Source: Solirubrobacteraceae bacterium | Lineage (GTDB): Bacteria; Actinomycetota; Thermoleophilia; Solirubrobacterales; Solirubrobacteraceae | Assembly: GCA_030151725.1 (NCBI GenBank) | Contig: JASLDD010000085.1 | Coordinates: 1 to 7,851, forward strand | Length of the DNA: 7,851 nt | Direction of reading: 5' to 3' | Part shown: positions 5,613 to 7,851 of the stretch, one piece after another | How positions within the stretch are numbered: the first letter of the stretch is position 1 | Layout of the letters: each line of letters starts with the position of its first letter | Notes under the pieces: model-generated | Seen by the model: only the letters and a program-made list of their open reading frames with translations | What the model was told of the DNA's origin: nothing | The model's database searches: none | Made by a program: the position numbers and the translations under genes

Positions 5613-6764
5613 CGCCACCCGTCGTTCCAGGAAGCGACGCTCAGGTTCCGAGCGCACAAGCTCAAGCGCACGCGCGTATGCGCCGCGCGCCTCCTGCGCA
5701 CATCCCAGCCGGCGTAGGAAGTCGCCGCGGGTGGCGTGGAAGTAGTGATAGCCCTCCAGCTGCAGGCGCTCGATCGCCGCAAGGCCCGCCGCCGGTCCCT
5801 CGATCTCTGCACGTGCCACAGCGCCGTTCAGAGCGACCACCGGTGAGCCCGTGACACAGAACAGCTGCTCGTAGAGCTCAACGATCTGCGCCCAGTCGCT
5901 CTGGTCTGCCGCATGTAGCGACGCGATCGCTGCCTGGAGCACATAGGGACCCCCTGCTCCGTGTAGCGCACGGGCACGCTCGAGCGCCGATTGGCCGGCG
6001 CGGATCTGAGCGAGATCCCACAGCGAACGATCCTGATCGGCCAACAGCACCAGCTCGCCGTCGCACGCGCGGGCCGCTCGCCGCGAATCCTGCAGCAGCA
6101 TCAGTGCCAGCAGCCCAAACACCTCGGGCTCATCTGGCATCAGCTCCGCGAGCGAGACCCCCAGGCGGATCGCCTGCGCGGAGAGATCCCCGCGCCCGTC
6201 ATAGCCCTCGTTGAAGATCAGGTACACGACCGCCAGCACCGCTGCCAGCCGCTCTGGCAGCATGTGAGCGGGAGGGATCCTGAAGGGGATCCCCGCGTCG
6301 CGGATCTTGCGCTTGGCACGCACCAGTCGCTGCGCCATCGTCGACTCTGCCACCAGGAACGCGCGCGCGATCTCCTGTGTCTGCAGACCGCCCAGAGCGC
6401 GCAGTGTTAGTGCCACCTGCGCCTCGAGGCTGAGGGCCGGGTGGCAGCAGGTGAAGATCAGCTCGAGGCGCTCGTCGCTGAACGTCGTCTCCTCGATGTC
6501 GTCCTCCACGGCCTCTGCCACCTCCAGGAGCTTGGACTTGGCCGCGAGCGTACGCCGGCGACGTACGCGGTCGATCGCGCGGTTGCGAGCGGTCGCCACC
6601 AGCCATCCGCCGGGGTTCTCCGGCGTGCCCTCGCGCGGCCAGCGCTCGGACGCGATAGCGAATGCTTCCTGGGCGGCCTCCTCGGCGAGATCGAAGTCGC
6701 CGAGGAAACCGACCAGCGCAGCGAGCACGCGGGCCCACTGCTCGCGAAAGACCTGCTCGATCAG
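5604..6764 (-). CDS. ECF sigma factor, ECF42 type with DUF6596 and TPR-like extension
   Basis: The 386-residue protein is about twice the length of a normal ECF sigma factor. Sigma region 2 lies at about residues 3-72 (GDFDLAEEAAQEAF, then PGGWLVATARNRAIDRVRRR). Sigma region 4 lies at about 100-155 (TLRALGGLQTQEIARAFLVAESTMAQRLVRAKRKI). A DUF6596 extension follows (about 175-280, including VYLIFNEGYDG), then a TPR-like helical tail (to 386). This is the ECF42 architecture, in which the extension rather than a separate anti-sigma factor is thought to control activity. The gene directly follows the DGPF gene, as is usual for the group. The best start is CTG 6764, read with the DGPF stop as CTGA, a 4-nt overlap; no ATG, GTG or TTG lies in frame between the DGPF stop and region 2, and the next GTG would cut 12 residues into it. 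GGTGGAG lies 2 nt upstream. The frame stays open to 7160 only as an overlap with the DGPF gene. Confidence 0.92.
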   Translation of the reverse strand: MIEQVFREQWARVLAALVGFLGDFDLAEEAAQEAFAIASERWPREGTPENPGGWLVATARNRAIDRVRRRRTLAAKSKLLEVAEAVEDDIEETTFSDERLELIFTCCHPALSLEAQVALTLRALGGLQTQEIARAFLVAESTMAQRLVRAKRKIRDAGIPFRIPPAHMLPERLAAVLAVVYLIFNEGYDGRGDLSAQAIRLGVSLAELMPDEPEVFGLLALMLLQDSRRAARACDGELVLLADQDRSLWDLAQIRAGQSALERARALHGAGGPYVLQAAIASLHAADQSDWAQIVELYEQLFCVTGSPVVALNGAVARAEIEGPAAGLAAIERLQLEGYHYFHATRGDFLRRLGCAQEARGAYARALELVRSEPERRFLERRVAAL

Positions 6765-7105
6765 CGCTCCACCAGAGGTCGCACCTCGATCGCCCCGCCC
6801 ATGCGCGCCGCCGGGATGCGCGCCGCCAGCTCGATCGCCGTGTCGAGATCGCCGGCCTCCAGCAGGTAGTAGCCGCCGAGCGCCTCCTTGGTCTCCAGAA
6901 AGGGGCCGTCCGTTGTCAGCGTGCTGCCGTTCTCCACGCGTACCGTCGTGGCCGTCTCCGGCGGCTGCAGCTGCGCTCCGCCCGTAACGCCCGGCGCCTG
7001 GAAGATCGCGCCGTACTCGCCCATCACCTGGTTCTGTTCCTCCTCCGAGAGGCTCTCCCAGGCGACGGGAGCGGGGCCTGAATAGATCTGGAGCAGGTAT
7101 TGCAT
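6761..7105 (-). CDS. DGPF/YciI-like protein, ECF42 partner
   Basis: The 114-residue protein is a single YCII-related (DGPF) domain. The signature TTDGPFLETKEALGGYYLLEA is present, with Asp66-Gly67-Pro68-Phe69. The N-terminus MQYLLQIY is the usual first strand, and RMGGAIEVRPL closes the fold. Such proteins are small soluble alpha/beta-barrel dimers of uncertain function, found next to ECF42 sigma factors in many phyla and reported as their regulatory targets. The start is firm: AAGGAG (7117-7112) lies 6 nt before the ATG. The gene is first in the operon and shares its last bases with the start of the sigma factor gene. A match to the ECF42 promoter motif lies about 35-60 nt upstream. Confidence 0.93.
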   Translation of the reverse strand: MQYLLQIYSGPAPVAWESLSEEEQNQVMGEYGAIFQAPGVTGGAQLQPPETATTVRVENGSTLTTDGPFLETKEALGGYYLLEAGDLDTAIELAARIPAARMGGAIEVRPLVER

Positions 7106-7139
7106 TGCGTTCTCCTTTGCAGTTTATGGTCGCCTCGAG

Positions 7140-7166
7140 GACGAACAGGAGCGGCGTCATTCGACA
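7140..7166 (-). promoter_or_regulatory. ECF42-type promoter candidate for the DGPF-sigma operon
   Basis: On the minus strand, TGTCGA (7166-7161) is followed after 17 nt by CGTC (7143-7140). From memory, the motif reported for ECF42 target promoters is TGTCGA at -35 and CG(A/T)C at -10. The match is exact and placed correctly: transcription near 7133 would leave a leader of about 28 nt including the ribosome site. It implies the sigma factor drives its own operon. Confidence 0.6.
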
Positions 7167-7172
7167 TATGCC

Positions 7173-7205
7173 TTGAAAAACATATATCTATTTGGTTATG
7201 TATGT
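7173..7205 (+). promoter_or_regulatory. Sigma-70-type promoter with overlapping inverted-repeat operator for the ArsR gene
   Basis: TTGAAA (7173-7178) and TATGTA (7197-7202) are spaced by 18 nt and sit in an AT-rich island in otherwise GC-rich DNA. Transcription would start at about 7209, exactly at the GTG of the ArsR-type gene. An imperfect inverted repeat, ACATATAT (7180-7187) and ATGTATGT (7198-7205), pairs at 7 of 8 positions and spans the spacer and -10. That is where an autorepressor of the ArsR class would bind. Confidence 0.5.
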
Positions 7206-7208
7206 GGG

Positions 7209-7517
7209 GTGCCCAGCGCATTCGATGTCGTGGCGGAGCCCGCCCGCCGAGAGATCCTAGATCTGCTCATTCGCGGCCCGCGCGCCGTCGGAGAGCTGGT
7301 CGCCGCGACCGGGCTAAGTCAGCCCAACACCTCCAGGCACCTGCGCATCCTCCGCGATGCCGGTCTCGTGGAGTCCAGCACACAGGGGCAACGGCGGATG
7401 TATGCGCTGCGCGGCGAGGGCTTCGCGGAGCTGGCCCGCTGGCTCACGCCTTACGTGCTGCTCTGGCAGGGCGGCCTGGACGCGCTCGAACATCACCTCG
7501 ATCAGGAGAAGGAGTGA
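7209..7517 (+). CDS. ArsR-type winged helix-turn-helix transcriptional regulator
   Basis: The 102-residue protein is a compact ArsR/SmtB-type repressor. AFDVVAEPARREILDLL (residues 4-20) is the typical first helix. Residues 27-54 (VGELVAATGLSQPNTSRHLRILRDAGLV) are the helix-turn-helix with its Ser/His recognition helix, and residues 55-67 form the wing. No Cys metal-site motif (such as CxC) is present, so this is not a classical arsenic or metal sensor. It belongs to the ArsR branch that sits before SRPBCC/AHSA1 genes. I chose GTG 7209 over the in-frame TTG 7173 because TTG lies within the predicted -35 element, neither start has a ribosome site, and the promoter predicts a leaderless mRNA starting at the GTG. 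It probably represses itself and the SRPBCC gene that begins 3 nt after its stop. Confidence 0.88.
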   Translation: MPSAFDVVAEPARREILDLLIRGPRAVGELVAATGLSQPNTSRHLRILRDAGLVESSTQGQRRMYALRGEGFAELARWLTPYVLLWQGGLDALEHHLDQEKE

Positions 7518-7520
7518 GTC

Positions 7521-7851
7521 ATGCCCGCAGACTGTCACGCAACCCTCAAGGAGCTCGACGGCCGCTCCGCACTCTGCTTCGAGCGCACGCTCGCCCATCC
7601 GGTTTCCCGTGTATGGAGCGCTCTCGTGGCCCCCGACAAGCTCTCCGACTGACATCCCACGCCCTTTGACATCGAGCCCGTGGTGGGCGGCAGGGTCACA
7701 TTCTATGCCCCTCCGGGAGGCCCCGAGATGCCCGACGGGCTCGTGCTCGCCTACGAGCCGGCAGGCCTGCTCGCCCACACGTGGGGCGAGGACGAGCTGC
7801 GCTGGGAGGTGCAAGCGCACGAAGACGGCTGCATCCTTCGCCTCACCCATC
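7521..7851 (+). pseudogene. SRPBCC/AHSA1-like gene interrupted by an in-frame TGA; 3' end outside window
   Basis: From ATG 7521, preceded by AAGGAG (7509-7514) at 6 nt, the frame encodes a START/AHSA1-like protein: CFERTLAHPVSRVWSALVAPDKLSD is the first strand and helix of the family. Codon 44 is TGA (7650-7652). The same frame then continues without another stop to the window edge with clear family sequence (HPTPFDIEPVVGGRVTFY, later EDELRWEVQ). Homologs have Trp at this position (the W of a W-x-P-like segment), so one TGG to TGA change explains the break. No frameshift is needed. Other genes here stop at TGA (7515-7517 and the DGPF gene), so read-through as Trp is unlikely. It is either a recent pseudogene or a sequencing error. 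An intact protein would be a small ligand-binding fold co-regulated with the ArsR gene. Confidence 0.78.

Noticed and set aside
6765..7160. N-terminal extension of the ECF42 sigma factor frame to 7160.
   Set aside because: The extra sequence is an out-of-frame reading of the DGPF gene, is Gly/Arg-rich and has no domain; conserved region 2 begins right after 6764.
7650..7652. TGA read as selenocysteine or as recoded Trp.
   Set aside because: Homologs have Trp rather than Cys here, other genes in the window use TGA as stop, and no recoding hairpin was apparent just downstream.
1..7851. CRISPR arrays, tRNA or rRNA genes, insertion sequences, attachment sites.
   Set aside because: No regularly spaced repeats, cloverleaf-like sequences, transposase motifs or long direct or inverted terminal repeats were seen; nearly all bases are in ordinary genes.

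Overview
This window is high-GC DNA from a bacterial chromosome, probably an actinobacterium. The gene types fit a soil lineage such as Thermoleophilia/Solirubrobacterales: a MEDS-ATPase regulator, a GAF-PAS-GAF-SpoIIE phosphatase, an ECF42 sigma factor with a DGPF partner, and a small 'hydrophobic protein'. The lineage is inferred from gene content and composition, not from a marker gene. No rRNA, tRNA, CRISPR array, insertion sequence or phage gene was seen.

Left part (1-1428). The C-terminal half of an MFS transporter runs in from the left edge. It meets a convergent PfpI/DJ-1-like gene, and the two stop codons overlap in the four bases TTAG. A 178-bp intergenic region separates the PfpI gene from a divergent gene for a 57-residue membrane protein. 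It carries a SigB/SigF-like promoter candidate in each direction.

Centre (1436-5579). A MEDS-sensor protein with an RsbW-type ATPase domain follows the small membrane gene. It ends in a second TTAG overlap, with a convergent gene for a basic, Rho-N-like small protein that has its own SigB/SigF-like promoter candidate. Divergent from that gene is a two-gene operon: a GAF-PAS-GAF-SpoIIE phosphatase (757 aa) and a STAS anti-anti-sigma factor (112 aa). The ATPase/anti-sigma, phosphatase and STAS proteins are the three classes of a partner-switching circuit. The matching SigB/SigF-class sigma factor is not in the window.

Right part (5601-7851). A leftward operon encodes a DGPF/YciI-like protein and an ECF42-type sigma factor, which probably starts at CTG through a CTGA overlap. 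Upstream is a match to the ECF42 promoter motif as I recall it (TGTCGA-N17-CGTC). Divergent from it is an ArsR-type repressor, probably leaderless from GTG 7209, followed 3 nt later by an SRPBCC/AHSA1 gene. That gene has an in-frame TGA at codon 44 where Trp is expected, and it runs off the right edge.

The overall theme is stress signalling: a partner-switching set sits among small stress-type genes with matching promoter candidates, next to a self-contained ECF42 locus.
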